Of a stretch of 15,967 nucleotides of DNA, positions 1 to 6,244 are shown piece after piece. Position 1 is the stretch's first letter; every line of letters starts with the position of its first letter. Where the stretch lies: assembly GCA_046341775.1 (NCBI GenBank), contig JBKDQQ010000078.1:1-15967 (forward strand). The letters are read 5' to 3'. Position numbers and translations under genes: made by a program. Under the pieces are notes generated by a model. The model had not been told where the DNA came from and made no database searches. It saw only the letters and a program-made list of their open reading frames with translations. Origin of the DNA: SXXH01 sp041165735. Its GTDB lineage: Bacteria > Planctomycetota > UBA1135 > GCA-002686595.

Positions 1-448
1 TCCGCCCGACGCCCGTGCTGCGCCCGGGTGGCCCCGCGACCGCCGGTTGAGGCCGTCGGAGGTCGAGTTCGAGCGCGCGCGGTCCGCACCGCGGGCGCGT
101 GGCTGGCAGGGACGGCGCCGGCATCGCGCGTGTCCGGATCGAAGGCTGGACCGGAGTCGGACGCTGGGCCCGAATCGGACGCTGGGCCCGAATCGGACGA
201 GCGCCAACACGCCCATGGGGTGATGGTCGGCGGAGACGAGCTCGGCAATTAGGCCGACGGAACGTCGAGAGCATCGCGTTGGTGCTCCACCCCGCGTTGC
301 GCTGCTTGCAATGTTCTCGTGATCCCCGCGGACCCCGTCGTGCGAATGCGTGGCCAATGACGGCTCGCCAAGCGGGACATCCGTCGCGCACGGGATGGGG
401 CTGGGGCTCGCGGCTGGCGGTGCGCGCCTCGAGCAGGTCGGCGCCGGG
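1..448. other. Left-edge region without a confident gene
   Basis: No convincing coding region is visible downstream of the ABC ATPase stop. Several frames are open on both strands, but this is expected at such GC content, and their translations are Arg/Pro-rich or low-complexity. An ABC-2 permease often follows a gene like the one at 449-1282, yet no membrane-like protein reads leftward from here. A minus-strand frame beginning with TTG near 248 runs off the left edge and would encode SDSGPA repeats; a plus-strand frame at 28-252 would encode AGPESD repeats. Neither has independent support. The only clear structure is the 18-bp tandem repeat at 145-198. Confidence 0.5.
145..198. repeat. Three tandem copies of an 18-bp unit
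   Basis: Copies lie at 145-162, 163-180 and 181-198. The second and third are identical (GCTGGGCCCGAATCGGAC) and the first differs at three positions. The unit length is a multiple of three, so frames stay open across it (AGPESD on plus, SDSGPA on minus), but no supported gene contains it. Its core GGGCCCGAATCGGA resembles the core of the 17-bp units at 1563-1630. Confidence 0.85.
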
Positions 449-1282
449 TCACGCCCGCGGTCCGAGCAGGGCTTCGGCGGCGGCGCGCGGGTCCTCCGCG
501 TCGGTCAGGGCGCGGAAGACTTCTTCCAGCGTGCCGTCGGTGCCGGTTCGGCGACGCAGTTCGTCGAGCGTCCCGTGGGCGGCCAGGCGTCCGGACTTGA
601 GGATGGCGACGCGATCGCAGACGCGTTCGGCGACATCGAGCAGGTGCGAGGTGTAGAGCACCGCGCCGCCGCGGTCGGCCCACAGCCGCAGGGTCTCCTT
701 GATGGTGGCGGTGGTCGTGGCGTCGAGGCCGTTCAGCGGTTCGTCGAGCACCAGCAGCTTGGGCCGCGGCAGGATGGCGCAGGCGAGGGCGGTCTTCTGG
801 CGCATTCCGTGCGAGAACGCGCCCACGGGATCGTCGGCGCGCTCGGCGAGGCCCAGCGCGGCGAGCAGGCGTCGCGCCTCGGCCTCGAGCGGCGCCTCGT
901 CCATCCCGTGCAGCCGCCCGACCAGCAGCAGGTGGCTCATCGGCGACAGGTTGGGCCACAGCGGCGCGCCATCCGGCACGAAGGCCAGGCGTCGCCGCAC
1001 CTCCAACCCGTTGCGCGCCACATCGAGGCCGTCGACCAGGACGCTGCCGCTGCTCGGTGCGAGCAGGCCGCACAAGAGGCGCAGCGCGGTGGTCTTGCCG
1101 GCGCCGTTGGGACCGAGCAAGCCGGCCACTTCGCCCGCGCGAATCTCCCACGTGAAGTCCGCCAGCGCGACGCGCTCGCCGTAGCGGCAGCCGACCTGGT
1201 CGAAGCGCACCAACGCGGGTCCGGCCTGTTGCTCGCGTCCCGCGCCGGAGTCGGTCTTCGAGTGTCGCGGAGCGGAGTCCAT
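449..1282 (-). CDS. ABC transporter ATP-binding protein (NatA/CcmA-like)
   Basis: This is the cytoplasmic ATPase subunit of an ABC transporter, 277 residues long. The nucleotide-binding domain starts near residue 24 after a poorly conserved leader. Visible motifs are Walker A GPNGAGKT (57-64), a C-loop reading FSHGM (156-160) in place of canonical LSGGQ, Walker B LLVLDE (176-181) and the H-loop histidine in YTSHLL (H213). The tail GTLEEVFRALT is typical of single-domain ATPases of ABC-2 exporters. FSHGMRQK-type C-loops occur in that group. The membrane permease that should partner it is not found on either side, so the substrate is unknown; it may lie elsewhere. The ATG at 1280-1282 is the annotated start. 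A start nearer the domain is possible because residues 1-22 look like linker. Tandem repeats lie on both sides of the gene. Confidence 0.93.
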   Translation of the reverse strand: MDSAPRHSKTDSGAGREQQAGPALVRFDQVGCRYGERVALADFTWEIRAGEVAGLLGPNGAGKTTALRLLCGLLAPSSGSVLVDGLDVARNGLEVRRRLAFVPDGAPLWPNLSPMSHLLLVGRLHGMDEAPLEAEARRLLAALGLAERADDPVGAFSHGMRQKTALACAILPRPKLLVLDEPLNGLDATTTATIKETLRLWADRGGAVLYTSHLLDVAERVCDRVAILKSGRLAAHGTLDELRRRTGTDGTLEEVFRALTDAEDPRAAAEALLGPRA

Positions 1283-1629
1283 CGCGCGTCAGGCTAGCTC
1301 AGGCTCCGTCGGCTTCGAAGGGGATCGTGCGTCGCGGGCCTCGGGGCCGTGGGATGGATCCGCATCGGGTCGGTGTCGCGATCGCAACCCAGACCGCCGG
1401 TTCGGCCGGCTTGCGGGGTGGTCGAGCATGCAGGCCTCCAAGATGCGAGCCCGAGCACTCATCAGGCTTCGCAGAGGACCGGGCTGACCGGCGAGCTGAT
1501 ATCCGGGCAAGGCCCGGGCTGGCCCTCACTGGAATTGGTCGAGCCTGATCGCAGACGAAATACAGGCCCGGATCGAACTCAGGCCCGGATCGAACTCAGG
1601 CCCGGGTCGAACTCAGGCCCGGGTCGAAC
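1283..1629. other. Intergenic region: ABC promoter and 17-bp repeats
   Basis: This 347-bp gap separates two minus-strand genes. It holds a candidate promoter for the ABC gene at its left end and four 17-bp tandem repeats at its right end, abutting the stop codon of the next gene. A palindromic GCCCGGGC sits near 1512-1519. Short open frames on both strands show no recognisable protein. Confidence 0.6.
1291..1319 (-). promoter_or_regulatory. Candidate promoter with TANNNT box next to the ABC start
   Basis: Reading the minus strand, TTCGAA (1319-1314) is followed after 17 bases by TAGCCT (1296-1291), and the ATG of the ABC ATPase begins 8 bases further on. A TANNNT box 6-8 bases before a start codon is the arrangement known from leaderless transcripts in several bacterial phyla. 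The string CTAGCCTGAC recurs at exactly the same distance before the glycosyltransferase start at 5251. Assigned by eye only. Confidence 0.35.
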
Positions 1630-1630
1630 T
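1563..1630. repeat. Four tandem copies of a 17-bp unit abutting a stop codon
   Basis: Copies lie at 1563-1579, 1580-1596, 1597-1613 and 1614-1630. The first two read CAGGCCCGGATCGAACT; the last two have GGGT in place of GGAT. A fifth partial copy (CAGGC) begins at 1631 and overlaps the TGA stop (1630-1632, minus) of the upstream gene. The third and fourth copies contain the self-complementary CCCGGG, so they could pair with each other as a hairpin. 17 bp is not a multiple of three, which argues against a coding origin. Confidence 0.9.
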
Positions 1631-2400
1631 CAGGCGGCGGGCGGCGGCGTGTAGATCTGGTCGCCGGGCACGATGTGTGCGGCGATGCCGGTCTTCTCGG
1701 TCAATTCGGTGGCGATCTCGCCCAAGCGCGTCTTGGGGGTGGCCTTGGCCTTCTTCGAGGCCTTGGTTTCGACCGACTGCAGCCAAACCTCACGCGGCTT
1801 GAGCTCGCCGACCTTCTTGATCCAACCCTTCACCTCGGCATCGGTGGAGGTGTCCACCTCGCCGCGGGGCACGCGGCTGGTGACGATCAGGCTGGGAAGC
1901 CCGGTCAGGAGCGAGCACATGGCCGTGTAGTCGGCGGTCTTCTTGCCGGTGGCCGCGGAGTAGGACTTCGCCGTGCCGTATTCGAAACGGACATAGACGC
2001 GGTCGTAGATGCCGAGCAGGCGCGGCAACTCGGGCGTGATCGTGCTGGCCTCGGTCAGGAAGCAGAGCTTGGCCTTGGAGAACCACTTGTTGCGCAACTC
2101 GCGCAGGTTCTCGGTGATGGCGCGGATGTCGGGGTGCGCGGCCGGGTCCTGCTCGCTGCCATAGACGACGATCGAGTCGACCTTTTCGCCCGACTTGCTG
2201 ATGCGGATCATGTGCCGCGCCACGGTGGTCACCACGACGGAGGCGCGCGGGAGCCGGACCTCGCGGCTGACCGCCAAGGAACGGTCCAGGGACCCCAAGT
2301 CGATTCCGACGGCAGTGTTCAGCCGATCCGACTTCACGGGACCGGAGAAGATGGGGCAATCCGTCACAAGGATTGCTGTCGGCGGCGCTGCGTCTGTCAT
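1630..2400 (-). CDS. Radical-SAM-like protein lacking the cluster cysteines
   Basis: The 256-residue product resembles COG0731-type radical SAM proteins along most of its length. SGPVKSDRLNTAVGIDL (19-35) matches the family's N-terminal 'GPVPSRRLGxSLGIDL' block. DSIVVYGSEQDPAAHPDI (75-92) corresponds to the 'GEPTLHPDI' strand. FLTEAST (114-120) corresponds to 'LTNGSLL'. EVKGWIKKVGELKPREV (189-205) matches the C-terminal 'LGPDRVQ' region. The CxxxCxxC loop that binds the [4Fe-4S] cluster should fall at about residues 38-48, but that stretch reads LDRSLAVSREV. The only cysteines are C15, C113 and C162. The frame is intact and its codon use looks normal, so it appears to be a maintained non-redox derivative rather than decay. 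The family assignment is by recalled consensus, not a search. The function is unknown. Ending in PPPAA, it runs into the 17-bp repeat array. Confidence 0.75.
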   Translation of the reverse strand: MTDAAPPTAILVTDCPIFSGPVKSDRLNTAVGIDLGSLDRSLAVSREVRLPRASVVVTTVARHMIRISKSGEKVDSIVVYGSEQDPAAHPDIRAITENLRELRNKWFSKAKLCFLTEASTITPELPRLLGIYDRVYVRFEYGTAKSYSAATGKKTADYTAMCSLLTGLPSLIVTSRVPRGEVDTSTDAEVKGWIKKVGELKPREVWLQSVETKASKKAKATPKTRLGEIATELTEKTGIAAHIVPGDQIYTPPPAA

Positions 2401-2528
2401 GGAAGTAGAGCCGTCGATGCTGCCGGAATGGCCGCTGTCGACGTTCCCGGTAGACTACGCTTTCCGGGAGCGCATTCCTAGGCGCCGGCGTGTAAAAGGG
2501 ACTTGACAGCGGCGTCGGCGTCTCGCGC

Positions 2529-3350
2529 CTAAGTCATTTGCGGGAAACTGTTTGTATGATTGGATTGGCGCTGCTTCTCGGGGCTGCAAGAAGCATCGTA
2601 TCCCGCTTCCGTTCCCGGGCTCGCAGGGGTGCGGAACCACAGGGCGCGAGGCCAAAGCACCAGGCATAGAGCCCCCCCGGCGAAGCCGGTGCGCCACGGA
2701 TGGTCCGCCGCCATGCGCGTCCAACGCAGGAGCCACGGCTGGTCGGGGAGTTCCACCCACAACCAATCGAGGGCCGTGACCAGACCGGTGCAAGCCAGTC
2801 CGCCGGCGACCGCCCACCGCAGCGCATCTGAACGGTCCCAAAGAGCGCCCGGGCCATCGCGCACCACGGGGGGCAGTTGGCCCGCGTCCTGCGGCATTGC
2901 CAGATGGCCGCGCGCGGAGGTGCTGCCCGGCGTCGTCCAAGCAGCGGCCGTTCCGACTTGGTTGTTGCCTGCGCCGATCGCCGCCGCGCTGCTTCCTGCG
3001 CTGGTGGCCGACAGGCCGTCCGAGGTGTTGTCCGCTGGCCCGCCCGAGGCGAAGGGTCTGCCCTCGAGCGTCCGGGATGGATGAGGAGTGGAGAATCCGG
3101 AGGGAGCTGCCTGCGAGCGGGAATCGCCAGGATTGCTCGGGGCAGGAGAGCACGGCGGGCAAGCGGATGGGTCGTTAAATGGGGTTCTAGATGACTCCAA
3201 TTGGCGCCCATCATCATGCTTCGCGGGGTCGGCCGCTGCGGTGCCAGCCAAGGCGTCGCAAGGCCGGCCATGACCTGAGGAGGCACTTGCCGACGGGTCG
3301 AAGGCGGATTGGATCCGGGCCGATAGCGCCGGTTCATGCGGAGAGGACAT
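2529..3350 (-). CDS. Hypothetical membrane protein, low-complexity N-terminus, two TM segments
   Basis: No family is recognised in this 273-residue protein. Residues 1 to about 150 are Ser/Ala/Pro/Gly-rich and probably disordered. The C-terminal part holds two hydrophobic, Trp-rich segments, LRWAVAGGLACTGLVTALDW and a second around GFAGGALCLVLWPRALWF, joined by a short loop (ELPDQPWLLRW...). A polar tail follows. This pattern suggests a small membrane-anchored protein with a long soluble extension. The C-terminal part has clearly coding codon use (G/C at third positions). An in-frame TGA lies 9 bases before the ATG at 3350, so translation cannot begin further upstream, though an internal start is possible. 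No Shine-Dalgarno sequence is visible. The 5' side carries the 15-bp repeat array. Support is good for the C-terminal half and weaker for the N-terminal half. Confidence 0.65.
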   Translation of the reverse strand: MSSPHEPALSARIQSAFDPSASASSGHGRPCDALAGTAAADPAKHDDGRQLESSRTPFNDPSACPPCSPAPSNPGDSRSQAAPSGFSTPHPSRTLEGRPFASGGPADNTSDGLSATSAGSSAAAIGAGNNQVGTAAAWTTPGSTSARGHLAMPQDAGQLPPVVRDGPGALWDRSDALRWAVAGGLACTGLVTALDWLWVELPDQPWLLRWTRMAADHPWRTGFAGGALCLVLWPRALWFRTPASPGTEAGYDASCSPEKQRQSNHTNSFPQMT

Positions 3351-3558
3351 TGGAGGTCACGCAGGGTCTGGCAGTGTGGACTGTGGGATGGGGATTGCAG
3401 GCGAGAGGATTGGCGCCGTTTGGACTGGCAAGGAGGGGAGAACGCGCAGCTACTCGGGTGCAGGGACCTGCGATGAACCGAGCGGGGTTGCATCCAACAG
3501 CGGTGTGCGTCGAAGGGGCTGCATCGAACAGGGGTTGCTTCGGGGAGGGCTGAATGGA

Positions 3559-3826
3559 ACTCGCGACGCACTGGCAGGCGACGATCCGGCAGGCGACGCA
3601 CGGCTGGGCGACGTGCGGCACGCAACCTCAGACAGGCGACGTCCAGCCAAACGACGTTCCGCTGGACGACCTTTCGTTGGGTGACGTTCCAGTGGGTGAC
3701 GTTCCGCTGGGTGACCTTCCACTGGGCGACCTTCCACTGGGCGACCTTTCACTGGGCGACCTTTCGCTGGGCGACCTTTCGCTGGGCGACCTTTCGCTGG
3801 GCGACGCCTCGCTGGGCCACGCGAGA
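3559..3826. repeat. Minisatellite-like array of about 18 15-bp units
   Basis: The consensus is CTGGGCGACCTTTCG. Copies at 3752, 3767 and 3782 are identical; those at 3707, 3722 and 3737 differ at only one to three positions. Units at 3632, 3647, 3662, 3677 and 3692 diverge progressively while keeping GAC at the same place. A second, weaker block in another phase begins at 3559, 3574, 3589 and 3604. The last units (3797, 3812) decay into unique sequence. In one plus frame the unit reads LGDLS, which loosely fits the pentapeptide-repeat pattern (small-D-L-x-x). In another it reads WATFR. No bounded gene uses either frame. On the minus strand an in-frame TGA interrupts the RKVAQ frame at 3749-3751. 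Confidence 0.9.
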
Positions 3827-4021
3827 TGGATGGGCTGGAGAGGGCCGCGAGCTTGGAGCCCCCCCGGCCCCGCGCACGCGTCCTCCCTCCACCCTGCTAG
3901 ACGCTCGATTGCGCCATCGCGTAGCAGCCCAGCGCAGCCTGCTCGGTGCTTTCACCTGTCCCTTGCGCGGAGCGCACGTCAGGCGTCCGGCGTCGGGCGG
4001 GAAATCCACGACCAACGCGAG

Positions 4022-4049
4022 TGCGGGCGGTCCTCACGGCTCGCCCGCA
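4022..4049 (-). terminator. Hairpin just downstream of the glycosyltransferase gene
   Basis: TGCGGGCG (4022-4029) and CGCCCGCA (4042-4049) form a perfect 8-bp GC stem with a 12-base loop. It begins 9 bases past the stop codon of the glycosyltransferase and ends the three-gene operon. No T-tract follows, so an intrinsic terminator is likely but unproven; it could also be an mRNA-stabilising 3' hairpin. Confidence 0.5.
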
Positions 4050-4057
4050 GGGTGCGT

Positions 4058-5251
4058 TCACGGTCGCGAGGGAGCGGCCAGCCACTCGTCGATCCACGCG
4101 TCGAGCGGCGCCAAGGTTCGCTCCCAGTCGTACCGGGCTTCGACCAAGGCGCGTCCGCGCGCACCCAGCTCCTCGGCCGCGCGCGGGTCTTCGAGCAACC
4201 GCGCCACTTCGGCGGCGAACTCCCGCGGGTCGTCGCGCACCACGAGGTCGCGTCCGGGCTGGCATTCGACTCCTTGGGTGGCCGAGGTCGTGCCCACGAC
4301 CGGGACGCCGGCGGCCATGGCCTCCAGGACCTTGTTCTGGATGCCGCGCGCGATGCGCAAGGGCGCGACCGACACGGCCGCGCGGTGCAGGTGCACGCGG
4401 ACATCGTCGACGCGGCCGGTGACGACGACCCCCTCGACGGCCGCCAAGGCTTGGACGCGCGGCACGGGCTTCGACCCGACGATGGAGAAGCGCGCGCCCG
4501 GCACGCGTTGGCGCACGAGCGGCAGGATCTCGCGCACGAACCACTCGACGCCGTCGACATTGGGTTCGTAGTCCATCACGCCGGTGAAGACGAGTTCGCC
4601 CGCGCGGCGCGAGTCCCTGCTTGGCGAGAAGTACTCGAGGTCCACGCCGTTGCGCAGCACGCGCGACGGCACGCCCGGGATGTGGCGCGCGAAGACCTCT
4701 TGTTCGAGCGGGGTGCACAGGATGCTGGCGTCGAACTCGGCGGCGACGCGCCGCTCGAAGCGCAACAAGGTGCGCGCCTCGCGCGCCCAGACCCACTTCG
4801 CCGGCGGAGCGACGCGTTGCGCGTATTGGCGCCACTTGTCGCTGTCGAGCTCCGCGAAGTGCATCACGCGCTTCACCCGGTGGTGGTGCAGCAGGAAGGC
4901 CGCCATCGAGGACGAGTACGCGTAGGCCAGGTCGGCGTCGGCGAGCGCCGCGTCGACCGCCCGCCGCATGCGACCGGATCCGTACACGCCCAGCGTGATC
5001 GGTCGCGTGGTGGCGAGCAGCGCCGCGGCGCGCAGGAGTTGCGGGCCCCTGCGCCACGGGATCGTGGTGGCGCGCAGGCCCTTCGAGCGCAAGGTCCCGG
5101 CTGCGCGCTCGTCGTCCTCGCCGTGCGCGAAGGAGATCGAGTGCACCTCGTGCCGCCGCGCCATGCGTTCGAGCAGGCGCCAAGTCGTGATCTTGTCGCC
5201 GCGGTCGGGCGGCCACGGCGTGCGCTGGGTCAGCAGGACGATCTTCGCCAC
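4058..5251 (-). CDS. Glycosyltransferase, TIGR03087-like (PEP-CTERM/EpsH1-associated)
   Basis: This 397-residue GT-B glycosyltransferase probably transfers a sugar from an NDP-sugar to a growing exopolysaccharide or cell-surface glycan at the cytoplasmic membrane face. The N-terminal block TPWPPDRGDKITTWRLLERM (11-30) has the PP.RGDK signature of the family. ELDSDKWRQYA (134-144) is close to the family's DSDKWRQYA block. NGVDLEYFSP (201-210), VFTGVMDYEPNVDGVEWF (221-238) and RIARGIQNKVLEAMAAGVPV (299-318) are typical of the C-terminal donor-binding domain. The start is GTG at 5249-5251, 6 bases after the prmA stop, so it belongs to the dinG-prmA operon. A TAGCCT box overlapping the end of prmA may also give it its own start site. 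No other polysaccharide or exosortase genes are present in the window, so the exact glycan is unknown. Confidence 0.92.
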   Translation of the reverse strand: MAKIVLLTQRTPWPPDRGDKITTWRLLERMARRHEVHSISFAHGEDDERAAGTLRSKGLRATTIPWRRGPQLLRAAALLATTRPITLGVYGSGRMRRAVDAALADADLAYAYSSSMAAFLLHHHRVKRVMHFAELDSDKWRQYAQRVAPPAKWVWAREARTLLRFERRVAAEFDASILCTPLEQEVFARHIPGVPSRVLRNGVDLEYFSPSRDSRRAGELVFTGVMDYEPNVDGVEWFVREILPLVRQRVPGARFSIVGSKPVPRVQALAAVEGVVVTGRVDDVRVHLHRAAVSVAPLRIARGIQNKVLEAMAAGVPVVGTTSATQGVECQPGRDLVVRDDPREFAAEVARLLEDPRAAEELGARGRALVEARYDWERTLAPLDAWIDEWLAAPSRP

Positions 5252-5257
5252 GGGCGG

Positions 5258-6244
5258 TCAGGCTAGCGGTTCGCGCGCGACGCCGCAGTAGGCCTGCCAG
5301 CGACCGCGCGCGACATGCCGCTCGAGCACGAGGCCCGCGCGCTCGAAGGCGGCGCGCGTGGCGCGGTCGTGCGGCGTCGGGACGCCGCTGGCGATCCAGC
5401 GGCCGCCCGGCGCCAGCATCGAGCGCACGCGACCGGCCTGCGCCTGGAGGATGTCGGAGTAGATGTTCGCCACAACGAGGTCGAAGGCGCCCGCGGGAAT
5501 GCGCTCGAACCCGCCGGTCAGGAAGCGGCAACGCCCTTCCACGCCGGCGGAGCGCGCGAGGTCCTCGGCGCTCGGTTGCGAGTGGGGGTCGATGTCGAAG
5601 CCCGTGCACTCGCCGGCGCCCAGCAGCGCCGCCGCCACGGCGAGGATCCCCGTGCCGGTGCCTGCGTCGAGGACGCGCGCGCCCGGCGCGACGGCGCCGT
5701 GCAGCAGATCGAGGCACAGGCGCGTGGTCGGATGCCGCCCCGATCCGAAGGTGGCGCCCGGCTCCAGCACCATGACGAGGTCGCCGGAGCGCGGCGCGAT
5801 GCGGCTCCACGGCGCGTGCACCGCGATGCGGCCCACGCGGAAGGGCTTCCACGACTTCTTCCAGGAGTTGGCGTAGTCCTCGGGCGGCAGCGGCTTGAAC
5901 TCGAGCGGCAGGTCCGCGAGCTCCTCGGCGCCGCTCGCCTCGGCCAGCGCCTCCAACGCCGCGTGGACCTTGGCGCGGAAGGCGGGCGTGTCAAGTTTGC
6001 TGGACACGAACGCGCGCACCACCTCGCGGTCTTCCGGCACGGGCTCCGCCGCGAGCGACGAACGGCCGAAGGCCACGCTGCTGCACTCGTCGAAGGCCAG
6101 CGCCTCCGCCACGAGCTCGTGCCATCCGAGCGGCGCCAGCACGCGGATCTCGGTCCACGACTGCGGCGCCGAGACGCGCGCGGCGGGCGGCTCGAGCGGA
6201 TCGGAATCGGGGTGCGGCGGAGTGTCGGTCGCGCTGGTGCTCAA
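5258..6244 (-). CDS. prmA: Ribosomal protein L11 methyltransferase
   Basis: PrmA methylates ribosomal protein L11 using S-adenosylmethionine in the cytoplasm. Family features are clear: an N-terminal substrate-recognition domain (WTEIRVLAPLGWHELVAEAL, 30-49, onward), SWKKSWKPFRVG (127-138), the PrmA signature LEPGATFGSGRHPTTRLCL (160-178), SAM motif I VLDAGTGTGILAVAAA (191-206), D217 in GFDIDP, and VVANIYSDIL (257-266) in place of the usual VVANI.A..L. The 328 residues are slightly above the usual length of about 290-320, owing to a Pro/Asp-rich N-terminal extension. The start is inferred as TTG at 6244-6242, which shares bases with the TGA stop of dinG (TTGA), implying translational coupling. 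No ATG or GTG lies between that TTG and the conserved domain. The same frame stays open far upstream through dinG, but that part is antisense-like noise in dinG coding DNA. Confidence 0.93.
   Translation of the reverse strand: MSTSATDTPPHPDSDPLEPPAARVSAPQSWTEIRVLAPLGWHELVAEALAFDECSSVAFGRSSLAAEPVPEDREVVRAFVSSKLDTPAFRAKVHAALEALAEASGAEELADLPLEFKPLPPEDYANSWKKSWKPFRVGRIAVHAPWSRIAPRSGDLVMVLEPGATFGSGRHPTTRLCLDLLHGAVAPGARVLDAGTGTGILAVAAALLGAGECTGFDIDPHSQPSAEDLARSAGVEGRCRFLTGGFERIPAGAFDLVVANIYSDILQAQAGRVRSMLAPGGRWIASGVPTPHDRATRAAFERAGLVLERHVARGRWQAYCGVAREPLA
5260..5265 (-). promoter_or_regulatory. TANNNT box 8 bases before the glycosyltransferase start
   Basis: TAGCCT (5265-5260, minus) lies inside the last codons of prmA, overlaps its TGA, and is 8 bases from the GTG start. 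The same CTAGCCTGAC string sits at the same distance before the ABC ATPase start. Here its sequence is also constrained by encoding Leu-Ala-stop in prmA, and no good -35 element is seen, so support is limited. Confidence 0.25.

Larger units (their letters stand above)
3351..4057. other. 707-bp gene-free region dominated by a 15-bp repeat array
   Basis: This gap lies between the end of the dinG-prmA-glycosyltransferase operon and the start of the membrane-protein gene. It contains the 15-bp array (3559-3826), a hairpin just past the glycosyltransferase stop (4022-4049), and near 3488-3534 two diverged copies of a GCATCSAACAG motif about 31 bp apart. Long frames cross it on both strands because the repeat unit has few stops, but they run on into antisense of real genes and match no recognised family. 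Confidence 0.6.

Noticed and set aside
28..252. A 74-codon plus-strand frame with AGPESD repeats
   Set aside because: The repeats come from the 18-bp tandem array, the rest is Arg/Ala-rich, and no start signal or domain supports it.
2446..2470. TCCCGG...CCGGGA inverted repeat between the membrane protein and radical-SAM-like genes
   Set aside because: The stem is only six bases with a 13-base loop. At this GC content it is not distinguishable from chance.
2503..2531. TTGACA (2503-2508) as a plus-strand promoter -35
   Set aside because: The sequence 17-18 bases downstream (CGCCTA/GCCTAA) is a poor -10, and no plus-strand gene follows.
1..4057. Possible mobile element bounded by the repeat arrays
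   Set aside because: No transposase, integrase, terminal inverted repeats or target-site duplications are visible, and the three arrays differ in unit length.
3554..5266. A 570-codon open frame on the plus strand starting in the 15-bp array
   Set aside because: Most of it is antisense to the glycosyltransferase gene. Its Arg/His/Gly-rich translation is typical of GC-rich shadow frames, and only the repeat portion is unexplained.
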